A DNA stretch of 64,000 bases from Cacajao melanocephalus (GCA_963573385.1 CAUYLG010065523.1:1-64000); one strand, 5' to 3'. Positions 32,690-48,145 are shown, numbered from the stretch's first letter. Notes: generated by a model not told the origin, from the sequence alone. Numbers and translations: made by a program.

Positions 32690-32940
32690 ATCCAGGCAAG
32701 GGTCTGCTCAAATGCCATCTTTCCAAAGAAGCCTCCTTTGGCCACCTTATTAGGGTTTCCCCTCTTCCCGTTGCCCACTATCCGATCTTGTTCTTTTTTC
32801 ATTCTTATATGACATAGTATTTATTTACTTGTTTATTACATTTTCCCACCCACTATATTGCAACCTTCATGAAGACAGGGACCTTGTCCATTTTGAATCT
32901 CAGCACACAGTAGACATTTATCAAATGACTGCTGGGCTCT
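32690..32940 (+). mobile_element. L2 3' end
   Basis: AAGGGTCTGCTCAAATGCCA, TTCCAAAGAAGCCTCCTTTG, ATATTGCAACCTTCATGAAG and CAGGGACCTTGTCCATTTTG are clear L2 blocks. Confidence 0.82.
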
Positions 32941-34018
32941 CTATATAAAAAAGAGGCACATCTGACGCACGTTCCCTAAAACACGTTTGGAAAGACCAGG
33001 GTAGAAACAGGAAACAGTAAGCAATAAGTATTTACCATGATTTCTTTATTTTCTGTAATCTATATTATTTTTATTTTATTATTATTATTATTTTAGGGAC
33101 AATCTGGTAAGAAGATCAAAGAAGCCAGAGAACTCTCAGTGACGAAAACAAAGCTGATCAGGGATTCGCAAGGTGTTGTGGATTTGGTAAAGTGCAGAGA
33201 TGAGCTCTATTTAAGGGAGGAAAGAGTGGGAGTAGCAGGTGGATAGGTAAGGAAGAATCAGGTTCAAGCTTAGAAAGCTAAGCAGGGCACATGCAGCAAG
33301 CTGAAAGCCAACTCCAATCCCTTGCCAGTAGCCCAGCCAACTGATACACTGAGGCCATGTGTCTCCATGCACCACTCAAACAGCTGAGCAAAAACACTGG
33401 CATTGCCAGGCTTTTTCCGAGAGTCTCCAAAAAGGAACCCAAGTGATAAACACTGCATCTCTCACAAAACTAGATAGATATATGTCCCTTTAAAAGAATT
33501 TGCTGCCAACCTGTCTTCCCAGCATAAACGAACATCTTTGAGGATCACCTAATTCCCTTTACTCTGATGTTGTGCTCACCCAGCAACCTGCTGAGGAGTG
33601 ATTGACAGCCCAGGGATTTCTACAGTGATCCAGCTTGAGCCAAGTACCCATCACTGAACCGGTCCCTTGGGGCCAGGGCAATGGTGTTCTCTGATTGGCC
33701 AGCCAAGGACATGTGACTGCCCTGTTGCCATGGAGTGAGGTCCGTCACAGACACAACAAAGTCATATGATCTGGAAACTGAAGGAAGATAGTGTTCCCAA
33801 TTAAAACTGGGATGACTTTGTCCAAAGATGTTGAAGGATCCTGGGAAGATGAGAAACAGATGTTCACATCACATTGCAGTTCCCGGTATCACAGTCCCTT
33901 AAGAGGAATTTCCACACACTCAGACTGTGTGAAAGAACAGATAGTTTAAACTAGACGCCAGGGAGGGAACCTCGGGGTGTGTGAGCCACCTATCAAATAT
34001 GCCATAAAGAAAGATAAA
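32941..34018 (+). other. About 1 kb mostly unassigned, with a TTA repeat
   Basis: A (TTA)n run lies at about 33071-33094. Phrases near 33680-33720 (GGTGTTCTCTGATTGGCCAG) hint at an old repeat, but I cannot place it. No gene seen. Confidence 0.35.
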
Positions 34019-34019
34019 T

Positions 34020-34318
34020 AGGCCAAGTGCAATGACTCACGCCTGTGATCCCAGCACTTTGGGAGGCTGAGGCAAGCAGACCACTTGAGTCTAGGCATTC
34101 AAGGGCAGCCTGGGCAACATAGTGAGACCCCGTCTCTACAAAAAACACAAAAATTAGCCAGGCGTGATGGCACGTGACTGTAGTCCTAGCTACTCAGGAG
34201 TCTGAGGCAGGAGGATGGCTTGAGCCTGTGAGGTCCAGGCTGTAGTGAGCCAAGATTTCACCACTGCACCCCAACCTGGGCAACGGAGCAAGACCCCATC
34301 TCAAAAACAAAAAAGAAA
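34020..34318 (+). mobile_element. AluJ-like
   Basis: Diverged full Alu with J-type AACATAGTGAGACCCCGTC. Confidence 0.92.
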
Positions 34319-34324
34319 GAAACA

Positions 34325-34410
34325 TAATATTATTTACTGTATCTCTCTAAATAGTAGGCTCAGGGATATAATAGGCACTCAATAGATGTTTGTTATAAAT
34401 GGCAGAAATC
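34325..34410 (+). mobile_element. L2/MIR end scrap
   Basis: AATAGGCACTCAATAGATGTTTG is typical of an L2 3' end; too short to classify. Confidence 0.4.
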
Positions 34411-34540
34411 CAAGAGAAAGACAGACCTCTTACAGATTAAAAGAGACTTAGGAACATTTATGTGCTAATGTACATAAGTCCTCATTTCTCCTGGATAAGT
34501 AATCAGAAATGAGTTGGCAGGATTATAGACAGGTATATGT

Positions 34541-35320
<780 letters not shown>

Positions 35321-35465
35321 GGGTTTATTTAACTCTTTGAGAAACTGCCAAACAGTTCTCCAAAGGAGCTGTACCATTTTACATCCCCCCCAGCAGTATA
35401 TGAGAGGTCCTGTTGCTCCTTATCTTTCCAATGCCTGGTATGGTCAGTCTTTTCTTTTTTTCTTT

Positions 35466-36294
<829 letters not shown>

Positions 36295-37229
36295 CAGCAT
36301 TTTATACTGTAGCCATTTTCATAATGGTATCTTATTTATGGTTTCATTTTGCATTTTTCCGAAGTAAAGATGCTAAGTGTATATTCCTGTGCTTATTTCC
36401 CATTTGTATATCTTCTTTGGTGAAGTAGCTGTTTAAATCTTTTGCCCATTTTTAATTAGTGTTTATTTTCTTCTTATTGAATTTTGAGGGTTCTTTGTAC
36501 ACTCTGGATATCACTCTTTTGTTGGATCTATGATTTGCAAATTTTTCTTCTAGTCTCAGGCTGATTTTTTTCATTCTTCTAACAGCCTTACTTATAATAG
36601 CAAAAAAACTGGGAAGAATCCAGATGTTCACCAACAGATGAACAGATACATTGTGGTATATCCATCCAACAGAATGTTACTCAACAGTGAAAAGGAATAA
36701 GCTATCTTATACCCAACGACATGGATAAATCTCAAACTAATCATAAGTATAAAAGAAGGTCATATGACGATCAGTACATGCTATAATATTCCATTTATAT
36801 AAAATTCTAGAAAATATAAACTAATCTATAATGACAGAAAGCAAATGACTGGTGGCATGCAGCTGGGGGTGGGTGAGGTAATGGGGGAGAGGTGGGAAGG
36901 AGGAATTACAGAAGGCTACAGAGAAATTTTTGGGGTGATGGAAATGTTCGTTATCTTGATTATGTTGATGGTTTCATGGTTATAAACATAGAGCAAAGCT
37001 TATCAAATTGTACACTTTAAATATTGTGTGCCAATTATACTTCAATGAACTTCTTATTTAAAAAGAAGACTTAGGAGACTTACTAACTAAATGCAATGCG
37101 CAGATCTTATTTTGATCTGGATTGAAAGAAATCAACAATAAAAAAACATAAGTCATGGAAATCTAGACACTGACTGAATATTAATGATTTTAAGGAATTA
37201 CTGTTAATTTTAAAATCAGGTCACCTTAA

Positions 37230-37475
37230 AATGTTTTAGTCCTTATCCCTCAGAGATGTGTATGGAAGTATTAACTGATAGAGTGATAGGATGCCTGAAA
37301 TTTCCTTTCAAAGAATCTATGCAGGGTGATAGGAGGAAATGTGACGAGATTCGCTGTGTGCTGATAATTGTCAGCACAGGGTAATGGGCACCTGGGGGTC
37401 ATTATACCATTCTCTCTAACTTTGTGTATATTCCCAAACTTCCATCCTATAAAGCTGAAATGTTTAAATTTCTTT
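37230..37475 (+). mobile_element. Probable old L1 (L1ME/HAL1-like) 3' end
   Basis: TAACTGATAGAGTGATAGGATG, GATAATTGTCAGCACAGGGT, GGGCACCTGGGGGTCATTAT and CTTTGTGTATATTCCCAAACT resemble a known old LINE tail; family uncertain. Confidence 0.45.
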
Positions 37476-37679
37476 TTAAAAAATGTTTGTTGGATGAATG
37501 ATACAAGAAGGCATATTTTGACTCAATACATGATTGATGCTTTCTAAAAACAGCACGTTTCTGAAAGCAGAATAATCTACCTTAGGATGCAGTCAGTTGG
37601 CTGGAGTTTTTAAAAAAAAAAAAAAAGGAAAGATTCAGATGCCAGAGGACTGTTAATGAGGGATGATACAGGCGCGGTC

Positions 37680-37988
37680 GATGATCTATGACCCATGGGT
37701 CAAGTCCAGCCCTCCTCCTGCTAGCTGAGAATGTTTTCTTACATTTTTAAATGGCTGGAAAAAAACGTTAAGAATATTTTCTGACATGTAAAAACTATAT
37801 GAAATTTCATTTCAGGGTTCATAAAGTTTAATTGGAACACAACCACATTGATTCATTTACAGATCGTCTCTGGCTGCTTTCAAGTTAGAACAGCTGAGTT
37901 GAGAAGGTGCTGCAGACACTGTATGATCCACAAAGACTGAACTAGGTACTATCTGGTTCATTACTGAAAAATTCTCCTGATTTCTGAC
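37680..37988. mobile_element. MER58A-like hAT-Charlie element
   Basis: CTATGACCCATGGGTCAAGTCC, TTTTTAAATGGCTGGAAAAAA, ATAAAGTTTAATTGGAACACA and GCAGACACTGTATGATCC follow the MER58 order. Confidence 0.75.
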
Positions 37989-38288
37989 ATAGGAGAGCAC
38001 CTCAAACCCTGAAGGTGTTTTCCTAAATAGACTCCACTCCAGAGAAAAAAAGGTGAGTGGAAAAAGCCAGAAACGAATGAATCTAGCTTTCAGCTCTCTC
38101 TCCCTAATAGGGACCCCAAGGATGAGGGGAAGATGTGATGCTCAATTCTTCATGATAAACACATGGTCATTTCTGGGAACACAGTGAGTTGCGGGTGAGG
38201 AGCTGAGTTTACCCTCCAGCCTCGGGGTTCAGTGTCTTCTTGTGGACATCGTTAGAGCCAACAGATATGTTTCAAGAGCAAGGTTCAA
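37989..38288 (+). other. Unassigned DNA
   Basis: No feature recognised. Confidence 0.3.
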
Positions 38289-38465
38289 CTCTTCACCCTC
38301 ACATCTGTCTGGACCACTTGTGTGTTTGTTCACTTGTTTACCTGTTTCCCCAACTAGAACATAAACTCCATGTGGACAGGGACTTGATCTGTCCTGTGCA
38401 CTGCCATCTTGCCTGTCTGGAGCAGTGCCATGCACATAGTAGGTTCTGCATCAATGCAGGCAGAG
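38289..38465 (+). mobile_element. L2 3' end
   Basis: CAACTAGAACATAAACTCCATG, GGACAGGGACTTGATCTGTC and TGCCATGCACATAGTAGGTTC mark an L2 end. Confidence 0.8.
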
Positions 38466-38740
38466 GGAATAAGTTGACTGTGAAGGAAGCCTTATCAAAT
38501 CAAGAATGAGTGACAGTCATAGCACTGAATCTCAGAGATAGAAAGTCATTTTTTTTTCTTGCACTATCTTTATTCCCAATTGAGGCTTCCTCATGTTTGT
38601 CTAAATATAGCACCTAGAAATAGTGCAATATGAGTGTTGAGGGAATTTTGCCTACCTAGATTTCTGTGCAAACGAGAAGTTCAGCTCCTGTTCTAGAAGG
38701 CAGCCACTGCTCAGAGTTCTGCTGCATAATATACACACAC
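38466..38740 (+). other. Unassigned DNA
   Basis: Nothing recognised; T-run at 38549-38558. Confidence 0.3.
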
Positions 38741-38920
38741 TTCTCTTCTTCGTGATGAAGAGTGATATGCACTGATTCACTGTGTGTCCCTGTGCAGGTG
38801 ACTTACCCTCTGTGTTCTTCATATCTGTAAAAATGGGGGAGCGTCAGGAGGTTAATGTGAAAATCAAATGAGATAACATATGTGAGATGTCTGAGAACAG
38901 TGTCTGTCACCAAAACAACC
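38741..38920 (+). mobile_element. MIR SINE
   Basis: GATTCACTGTGTGTCCCTGTG, ATCTGTAAAAATGGGGGAG and AAATGAGATAACATATGTGAG follow MIR order. Confidence 0.75.
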
Positions 38921-38979
38921 TCGATTTCTTCCCTGTTCTCAGTGATACAACCGTTCTCCACGCTCGGTATAGAAAAGCT

Positions 38980-39725
38980 TTGGGCTCATCTCAGCATTAT
39001 TCACAAGAGCTAAAATGTGAAAACTAAGTGTCCATCAACAGACACATAGATAAACAAAATGTGATCTATCCATACAATGGAATATGAATCAGCCATAAAA
39101 AACAATGAAATTATGACACAGGCTATGGCTTGTAGAACCCTTGAAAACATTACGCTAAGTGAAAGAAGCCAGATAAAAAGACCACAGATCACATGATTTC
39201 GTTCATATCAAATACCTAGAATCAGAGAATTCATAGAGACAGAGAAAAGAAGGGAGGTTACCAGGGCCTGAGGAGAGGAAAGAATGTATGGAATGGCCGG
39301 CACAGCGGCTCATGCCTGTCATCCTAGCACTTTGGGAGGCTGAGGCAGGTGGATCACAAGGTCAGGAGTTCAAGACCAGCCTGGCCAAGATGGTGAAACC
39401 CTGTCTCTACTAAAAATATAAAAATTAGCTGGGTGTGGTGGTGGGTACCTGTAATCCCAGGTTGCAGTGAGCCAAGATCACACCCCTGCATTGCAGCCTG
39501 GGCGACAGAGCGAGACTCTGTCTCAAAAAAAAAAAAAGAATGTGTGGAATGACTGCTTAATTGGTTCAGAGATTCTGTTTGGGGTGGCAAAAAATTTTGA
39601 AATTGAGGGTGGTGATCAGCAGGGTTGCATGACATTGTGAATATACTTAACACCATCGAATTGTAAATTTTTTAATGGTTGAAATGGCAAATTTTATATG
39701 TGTTTTGCTACAACAAAACAAAAAA
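38980..39725 (+). mobile_element. L1M (L1MB/MC type) 3' end, split by an Alu
   Basis: ORF2 end and 3' UTR: TTCACAAGAGCTAAAATGTG, TACAATGGAATATGAATCAG, AGTGAAAGAAGCCAGATAAA, then CAGGGTTGCATGACATTGTG and ATGGTTGAAATGGCAAATTT. Confidence 0.88.
39296..39536 (+). mobile_element. Alu with a right-arm deletion
   Basis: About 240 bases. ACCTGTAATCCCAG runs straight into GTTGCAGTGAGCC, so about 55 bases are missing. AAAGAATGT(A/G)TGGAATG flanks both sides. Confidence 0.93.
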
Positions 39726-39769
39726 GGCTTTGGATATTGAAGTGCTATGGAAGTACAAAATGCTGATTC

Positions 39770-40005
39770 AAGGAACTGAAGCCAGAATTCCTGGATTAGA
39801 ATCCTGATTCTGCTAACTTTGTAACTTGGGACAACCTCTGATCATCCTATGCCTTAGTTTCCTTATATGAATGGGGGAAAAACACATGTTTATCTCCCAC
39901 CTGTTGTAAGTATTAAAAGAGCTCATTAATGTAAAGCACTTAGAAGCAAGCCTGCATGTAGTAAGTGCTCAATAAATCCTGGCTAGTAGTAAGAAGGCTA
40001 CTACT
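39770..40005 (+). mobile_element. MIR SINE
   Basis: CCTGGATTAGAATCCTGATTC, TTGTAACTTGGGACAACC, then AAAGCACTTAGAAGCAAGCC and TAGTAAGTGCTCAATAAAT. Confidence 0.85.
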
Positions 40006-40038
40006 GATTACAGATTCTATCCACACATACTCTTAGAA

Positions 40039-40261
40039 CAGGGTTTCTCAACTGACACACTATTGACATTTGGGGCTGGATAATTCCCTGTTGTGTGTGA
40101 CTGTCCTGTGTGATGCAGGACATTTAGCAGCATCCCTGGCCTCTACCCATTAGATGCTAGGAGCACACAACTTCTCCACAAAGTTGTGACAATCAAAAAT
40201 GTCTCCAGACATTGCCAAATCTCCTTTGAGAAGCCAACGTGCCCCTGCTTAAAAACCACTG
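40039..40261. mobile_element. MER20 (hAT-Charlie), complete
   Basis: From CAGGGTTTCTCAACTGAC to AAAAACCACTG with CCCTGGCCTCTACCCATTAG and GTTGTGACAATCAAAAATG. Flanks TCTTAGAA and TCTTATTA agree at 6 of 8 bases, fitting an aged 8-base hAT duplication. Confidence 0.92.
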
Positions 40262-40329
40262 TCTTATTAACACCATATTGCAAAGCTGCAGGGGGCCTTA
40301 GCTATTACCTACTCTCCTGACTTCCACAT

Positions 40330-40895
<566 letters not shown>

Positions 40896-41167
40896 CTTTA
40901 TCAAGAAACGTTCAGGGATTTCAAACCAATGCCCAGCCCCCGGCGGAGCTCAGCCTGCCCATGAACATTTCAAGCTGACCCCCACTGGCTCTCCAGCTTC
41001 CAAAATGGGATGGCATTCCATGAAGTGCAGGGAAAATGGGGATCCCAAACCTCAAAATGGACATAAGTTTGGAATATTGAGGGGAAAAATTAATTCCAAG
41101 GGATGGAATCAGCCTTGAATTAATTCTATATTAAAAAGCATCCTCCTTCTCCCTCATTCTGTTTGTT

Positions 41168-41622
41168 TTTGTTGTTGTTTTTGGTTTTTTAAGACATAGG
41201 GTCTCACTCTGTCACCTAGGCTGGTGTGCAGCTATGATCTACATGATCATAGCTCAGCGTAACCTTGAATTCCTGGGCTCAAGTGATCCTCCTGCCTCAG
41301 CCTCCTGAGTAACTGGGACTACAAGCATGCATTACCATGTCTGGCTTGACTTTTTATTTTTTGTAGAGATGGAGTCACCTTATGCTTCCCTGGCTGATCT
41401 CAAACTCCTGGGCTCAAGCAAGCCTTCCACCTCAGCCTCCCAAGTATCTGGGACTACAGGTGCCCCCCCCGCCCCCACCATACCTGGTTAATTTTTAATT
41501 TGTAGAGAGAGGGTTTTGCTATGCTGCCCAGGCAGATCTTGAACTTCTGGACTTAAGCAATCCTTCTGCCTCAGCATCCCAAAATGCTGGGATTTCAGAT
41601 TACAGGCCACCACACCTGGCCC
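41168..41622 (-). mobile_element. Three-monomer (trimeric) AluJ-like element
   Basis: About 455 bases instead of 300. Three antisense monomer units follow each other: 41180-41345 (right type), about 41346-41490 (a hybrid that begins with CTTCCCTGGCTGATCTCAAA and ends with right-arm-like GGGACTACAGGTGCC) and about 41490-41622 (left type, ending CACCTGGCC). A C-rich run lies at 41463-41477. Confidence 0.85.
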
Positions 41623-42005
41623 TCATTCTGTTTTTATTCAAAGCAAGCAGCAGGTTGAGAGGAGCTGTGCCTATTTCTTAGAGGCAGGACCTAGCCGTAC
41701 TCCCAAGGACCTGCCTTTACTAGCCCCTCAGAAATTTTACACCCAGACACACCACACAGAGATCAGCCAAATCCAACCCTGAGTGGGGCTGCCAGTTGAT
41801 GGAAAAGGAGCTTTTAGATGCAATCAGCCAATCCATTCTTTATAATCTACTGTTAAAGAAATGGGAGAGGGCAGCTAAAAGGACCTTTTGAAAGAGGAGA
41901 AATATTTCCTAGTTTAAAATTTAAAAGGCTGAATCATAAAATCCTTTTAAAAAAACACTCTCTGTAAAATGCTTTTTTTCCACCCCAAAAGTTACTCACC
42001 TGAGG
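41623..42005 (+). other. Unassigned DNA
   Basis: No gene or repeat recognised. Confidence 0.3.
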
Positions 42006-42007
42006 AT

Positions 42008-42230
42008 AATGGTGAATAATAACAGCTGACATTTCCTGCGTGCTTGCTGCAGGCAAGGCTCTGTGCTAAATCCTTTATACGATTATTTCATCGTCATAAT
42101 TATTTTAGAAGACAGCTGGTATTGTTACCACCCCCATTTTATAGGTGGGGATACTGAAACTTGGAGAGCCTAGATGATCTGCCTTAAACAGCACGGCTCC
42201 AGAGTAACAGCACTGAGAGTTCAACCCAAT
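42008..42230 (-). mobile_element. MIR SINE, antisense
   Basis: AATAATAACAGCTGACATTTCC, GCTCTGTGCTAAATCC, CCCATTTTATAGGTGGGGATA and CTGAAACTTGGAGAGCC are the MIR complement. Confidence 0.85.
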
Positions 42231-42400
42231 AGGGTTGCCAGATGTAGCAAATAAAAATACAGGATGCCTCTGACATGGGACTTCTACTAAAAACGTGTTT
42301 GTTGTTTCTGTGAAATGCAACTTTCACTGGGCATATTTTACCTCACAACCCTAAGCTCAAGTGGTCTGAATCCATAAGTCCTTGTTCTAAGCCAATTGGC

Positions 42401-42904
42401 CATTGGTCCTCAATGGGTGGTACCTGGACCAGCAGCGTCACCGTCACATGAGAAATTGCCAGAAATTCAAGTTCTCAGGCTCCACCCTAAACCTAATGAG
42501 TCAGAAGCTCTGTGGTTGGGACCCCACAATCTGGGTTTTTTTTTTTTTTTTTTTTTTTTTAGATGGAGCCTCACTCTGTCTCCCAGGCTGGAGTGCAGTG
42601 GGGCTACCTTGGTTCACTGCAACTTCTGGTTCCCGAGTTCAGTAGATTTTCTTACCCCAGCCTCCCAAGCAGCTGGGATAACAGGTGCCCACCACCATAC
42701 CCGGCTAATTTTTTGTATTTTTAGTAAAGATGAGGTTTCACTATGTTGGCCAGGCTGGTCTCAAACTCCTGACCTCAAGTGGTCCACCCGCCTCGGCCTC
42801 CCAAAGTACTGGGATTACAGGTGTAAGCCACTGCACCTGACCAATCTGGGTTTTAAGAAACCTCCCAAGTGATTCCAATGCATGCTCAAGTTTGAGCATC
42901 ACTG
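42401..42904. mobile_element. MER5A (hAT-Charlie), split by an Alu
   Basis: CATTGGTCCTCAATGGG and ACCTGGACCAGCAGCGTCACC on the left; GATTCCAATGCATGCTCAAG and TTTGAGCATCACTG on the right. CAATCTGGGTTTT is repeated around the Alu. Confidence 0.88.
42537..42841 (-). mobile_element. Alu inserted in MER5A
   Basis: Full antisense Alu with T24; target duplication CAATCTGGGTTTT. Confidence 0.95.
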
Positions 42905-43137
42905 CAGCATGTTACCTTATCCACCACAGTATTCTAAGGGAAGCAGGGAGGCAGGCAAGCTTAAAATTGGGCACCCAAACCTGAGTCTTAAGGTTTTTCC
43001 GTAATGCCTTATCTCTTTTTTATCTTCTCTTTCAATCAGTGAATTCCTGCATACATCAGCCCCCAATTCTCTGTGAAGCTCCTAACAATATACCTCACTA
43101 AAAGCACACCCAAAGGTCTAGTGCTTCCTCATGGACC
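42905..43137 (+). other. Short unassigned stretch
   Basis: No feature recognised. Confidence 0.3.
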
Positions 43138-43765
43138 TTCATTCATTCATTCCTTCATTTATTCATCCATCGACCCATTCATTCATTTCTGCAAACAATC
43201 ATTCCACAAAACTTTATTAAGTGCCTATGATGGTTAATTGTATGTGTCAACTTGATCAGGCTAAGTGTGCCCAAATAACTGGTAAGACATTATTTCGGTA
43301 TGTGCCTGTGAGAGTGTTTCTGGGTGAGATTAGCACTTGAATCGGTAGACTGAGAAAAGATGATTACCATCACCAATGTGGGTGAGTAGTAGCCAACCTG
43401 TTAAGAGCCTGAATAGAACAAAAAGGAAGAGTGAATTTGTTCCCTCTGCTTGAGCTGGAGCATGCATCTTCTCCTGCCCTTAGACATAGGCACTCCTGGT
43501 TCTTTGGACTTGAGTCTTGGACTGAACCACACCATCGGCTTTCCTGGTTCTTCGGCTTGCAGATGGTATATCATAGGACTTCTCATCCCTTATAATCAGG
43601 TAACCCCATCCTTATAACAAATTTCTTCCTATATTTTTTTCTATATAAATTCAATTTCTTCTGTTTCTCTGAAGAGGTCTGGCTAATACAGTGCCCACAA
43701 TGGGGCAGGCACTGTGCTGAGTCCTAAGCATACTTTACTTTGTATTAAAGTTGCTTATTTAAACG
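43138..43765 (-). mobile_element. L2 3' end, antisense, split by an MLT2 LTR
   Basis: TTCATTCATTCCTTCATTTATTC and AACTTTATTAAGTGCCTATG, then after the LTR CAGTGCCCACAATGGGGCAGG and CACTGTGCTGAGTCC: one antisense L2 end interrupted by 43228-43692. Confidence 0.7.
43228..43692 (+). mobile_element. MLT2-type ERVL solo LTR
   Basis: TGGTTAATTGTATGTGTCAACT, GTGAGAGTGTTTCTGGGTGAG, AATCGGTAGACTGAGAAAAG, GGCTTTCCTGGTTCTTCGGC, and the end GTTTCTCTGAAGAGGTCTGGC. Confidence 0.85.
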
Positions 43766-44478
43766 TATCTATTTCCTGCACCAAATTAAGAGCCCCTGGG
43801 AGGATAGGGAAGAGGAGTCTTTAATGTCTTGAGTCCCTGGTTCCTAGCCAAGGGTAATAAAATGTGTCATAGAATTGAATGGGAAAAAATTGAAAAGAAT
43901 TCTCGCGCCTCTCTCATTTTTAATTCAAAGTCCTTCAGTTCTGAGAATGCTGCCTGTCCTTCCTCTTCCCCAAAGGAAAAACGTGAAAACAGTCTCATTA
44001 ATTCTCCTGGACATGTTTGACAACTCAGTTGTCCCTCAGCTAAGTGGGTTTCTCTGTTTGTGGTTAGGCAGGGAAGACAGTTATTCAGGTTTCATGCCAA
44101 GAGTTCACCAGTTTTTCTTCCTGGCACTCAAAATAACCATCTTCACTTACCCACTGAATAAGGATAGAGAATTGGGATAGTGAAGAGATGTAATTGAAGA
44201 TGGGATTTTTATAGCCACAAGACACATACACACACACAAGCATACAAATGTTAGTTTACAATTCGCCAAGGGCCAATCACAAACATTTGGTCACGAAAAA
44301 GATTCTAGGAAAGGATGTCAAAATCCCTCTTACAGAGAAAACACATCTGTCAGAACCCAGGGCTGTCAGACAAATTGGCAAAGCAGAGAAAGTTACCACC
44401 AACCAGGGCAACTGGAGCCAATGCTGTTGTTGAAAAGGCTGGAGGGACAGGCATGAGGAGTGAGTTCATCCTGAAAAT
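43766..44478 (+). other. Mostly unassigned DNA
   Basis: Contains a short CA-rich run (44225-44240) and overlapping frames of 60-100 codons with no recognisable product. Confidence 0.3.
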
Positions 44479-44479
44479 G

Positions 44480-44765
44480 GCCTTAGCCTGGAGCATTCTT
44501 CACACACCCCACTTTGCAGATCTCAGTGTAAATGTCACTCCTCCAAACCAGGTCAGATCCTCACCCTCAGCCCTGTGTGACTGCCACTGTCCGAACAAAG
44601 TCTTACTTGCATAGGGAGATGTTGTAGCCTCTCCGCTGGAATATAAGTGCCATCAGGACAGAGAGCTTGTCCTACCTATTTGCTCATTCTTGCCTTCTCT
44701 GCTTTTAGTGCAGTGTGTGGCCCAGTAGATGCTCAGTAATTATTTTTTGTCAAGGACAATGGAAT
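44480..44765 (+). mobile_element. L2 3' end
   Basis: TCAGTGTAAATGTCACTCCTCC, GGAATATAAGTGCCATCAGG and ACAGAGAGCTTGTCCTACC follow L2 order. Confidence 0.75.
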
Positions 44766-45318
<553 letters not shown>

Positions 45319-45356
45319 TCACCCAGTGGTGAAAAGCAAGGCTATATAAAGATGGT

Positions 45357-46012
<656 letters not shown>

Positions 46013-46059
46013 AAAAATAAGAAAAAGAAATTCAACAACAGAAAAAAAAACAGGTTATA

Positions 46060-46310
46060 TAGCAACTGGAACATCAGCTGGGGCACAGTGAGTGCTCAAT
46101 AAATCTGCAGAACATACTACATGCATTCTTCCCGTTAATCCTAATAGTTGACGGTATGTCAGCAATACTCTTTTTTTCCCACTTCATAGAAGAGGTAGAG
46201 GCTCAGGGAGACTGAAATTTGCCCAAATCACCCAGTGATTTGGTAAGTGGCAGATCCAGAATTTGGGCCCATTTGTTTAAGCGTGATACTAGATTGCCAA
46301 CCCAAACTCT
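46060..46310 (-). mobile_element. MIR SINE, antisense
   Basis: CACAGTGAGTGCTCAATAAAT at the left may be a separate end; CCCACTTCATAGAAGAGGTAG, GAGGCTCAGGGAGACTGAA and GGTAAGTGGCAGATCCAGAA are the MIR complement. Confidence 0.75.
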
Positions 46311-47890
46311 CTGTCCTCTCTAAGCCATGGTTTGCTTATCTGAAAAGTAAAATAAAATAAACAAACAAAACGAGAACCTTAGCCTTGTGGGTCTCAGAGA
46401 CACCCCACAGAGCAACCATTCCCTGAGAACGGTGGGTGAAATTCTTCCAAATCCATTTGCCTTGAGCACATGCAGTTGGGAGAACTGTTTACATTTTAAG
46501 TGCTCATTTTCACGGCATGAAAATGTAGCTGGGCTCGATCAGGCTTCCTTTCATGCCTTAAGACCAAATCAAGCCTCGTGGGCCAAAAGAAGAGGGAAAA
46601 AAAGAAAGTCTGATGGGCCCTGTCTTTATTTTTAGGTGCAGGCATCTCTTGACTGAGACAAACAATCAGTCTCCCAGCCTGTTTCTGGAGCAGCTAACGT
46701 CTCTTGGTGCTTTAATTTCCTACTACCTTGTTCGTAAATACTCGACTTTTTCCTTCACAGATGTTAGGTCTGTTTCTTGCACCTGTCAGCAGGCGTAATG
46801 CTCTCCTGATTCCCTGAGGTCTCTCTGCTTCATTACTCTTCTCTGTTGCATCCCCCAACCAGTGCAAACTTGAAACATAAGTGTTTCCTATCCCAGAATG
46901 TAATTAAATCTCTTTAGCCTATATTTTGAAACAACATACATTTGGGGATATGAGCATGGTAACCAGCTTAATGGGTCCTAGAGTTTATGTGTCTATTTCT
47001 ATTTGTGATTGACATTCCCCTACCACTATCAACATTAGTAGCCGTCAGTCAAGCAGAAAGTTATTGTCAGCGAGCACTAAACAAACCCCAACTCCAAGTG
47101 GAATTGAGGTTTTTCAATAATGAATGTCTGAGTAATTTAACTAATCGCTATATTCAGCCTAGCTGAGCTTTTTTTCCCCCCTCATACATAAGCAAACAGA
47201 AATCTGGAAAGTTATGAGTCTGGTGCAAGCAAATTAATCTTTAGCTAGAAATTTAACCTGGGAAGAAATCCTATTTCTTTCAAACTATATGCTTGTTTCT
47301 ATTTCTTTCAACCTCTGTCATATAGAGTTCTATGCCAAGAATTTAGACTTAAGCAATGATGAAAAGAAAGCAGTTAAGGAAAAGAAAGAAGCCACCCATT
47401 TATCCTATTTGGCAATTTCTAAAATTATCATCCTTATTCTACTGTCCTAGAGAGTGCTTTTCTCACATTATAATACACCTGTTGGCCTCTGTCCTTTTTT
47501 ACCACGTTTATTTGCAGCAGACAAAAAGGTAAGATTTCCCCTTAGATCTGAGAAAGCTATCATTTGGGGAATGCAGTGATTGAAGCTGGAATATTATAAA
47601 ATGTTTAACCCAGCATGCACTGGGGCAGGCATTCTCCATGGACGATGATGGGGTTTTGCTTATAATTTTACAAATACATCAGCCCTTTTCCTAAGAGACT
47701 ATGAATAGAAAGAAGTTAAAATGAATTGTCCAATAAGGCTGGGAAAACCAGCAGAAAAATATTCTCAGGATTACACGTAAAAAGAAGGAGTACAATATGA
47801 CAGAAGAACTGGCCCATGATCAGAATTCAAGACCTAATGTTTCTTAAAATGTGAGAGAAGCACACGGATTGGGATAGATCACAGTGCAGA
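46311..47890 (+). other. 1.6 kb free of recognised repeats
   Basis: The longest repeat-free interval in the window. No gene, RNA or promoter motif is certain. A frame at 46387-46635 (82 codons) matches nothing I know. Candidate for conserved non-coding sequence by exclusion only. Confidence 0.4.
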
Positions 47891-47892
47891 GA

Positions 47893-48145
47893 TTTCAAAC
47901 AGGAGCTTTGGCACCAGGCAGACCTGAGCTGAGTCCAGGCTCTGCCTTTTACTGGTTTTGTTGGAGCAAATTACTTAAAATTTTTTGTCTTGTTTTTCAC
48001 ATCTGGGAAATGGGCATAATCACTGTACCTAACTAATAGGATTATTCAGATAATTTAACGAGATAATGCACGTAAAGTGCTTCACCCAGGACCCAGCCTA
48101 TAGAGCACTCCAATACATGTCACTGTTATTATCAATATTAATCTA
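47893..48145 (+). mobile_element. MIR SINE
   Basis: TCCAGGCTCTGCCTTTTACTG, GAGCAAATTACTTAAAATTT, CATCTGGGAAATGGGCATAA and GATAATGCACGTAAAGTGC. Confidence 0.85.

Noticed and set aside
42396..42872. 158-codon plus frame
   Set aside because: MER5A plus Alu; not coding.
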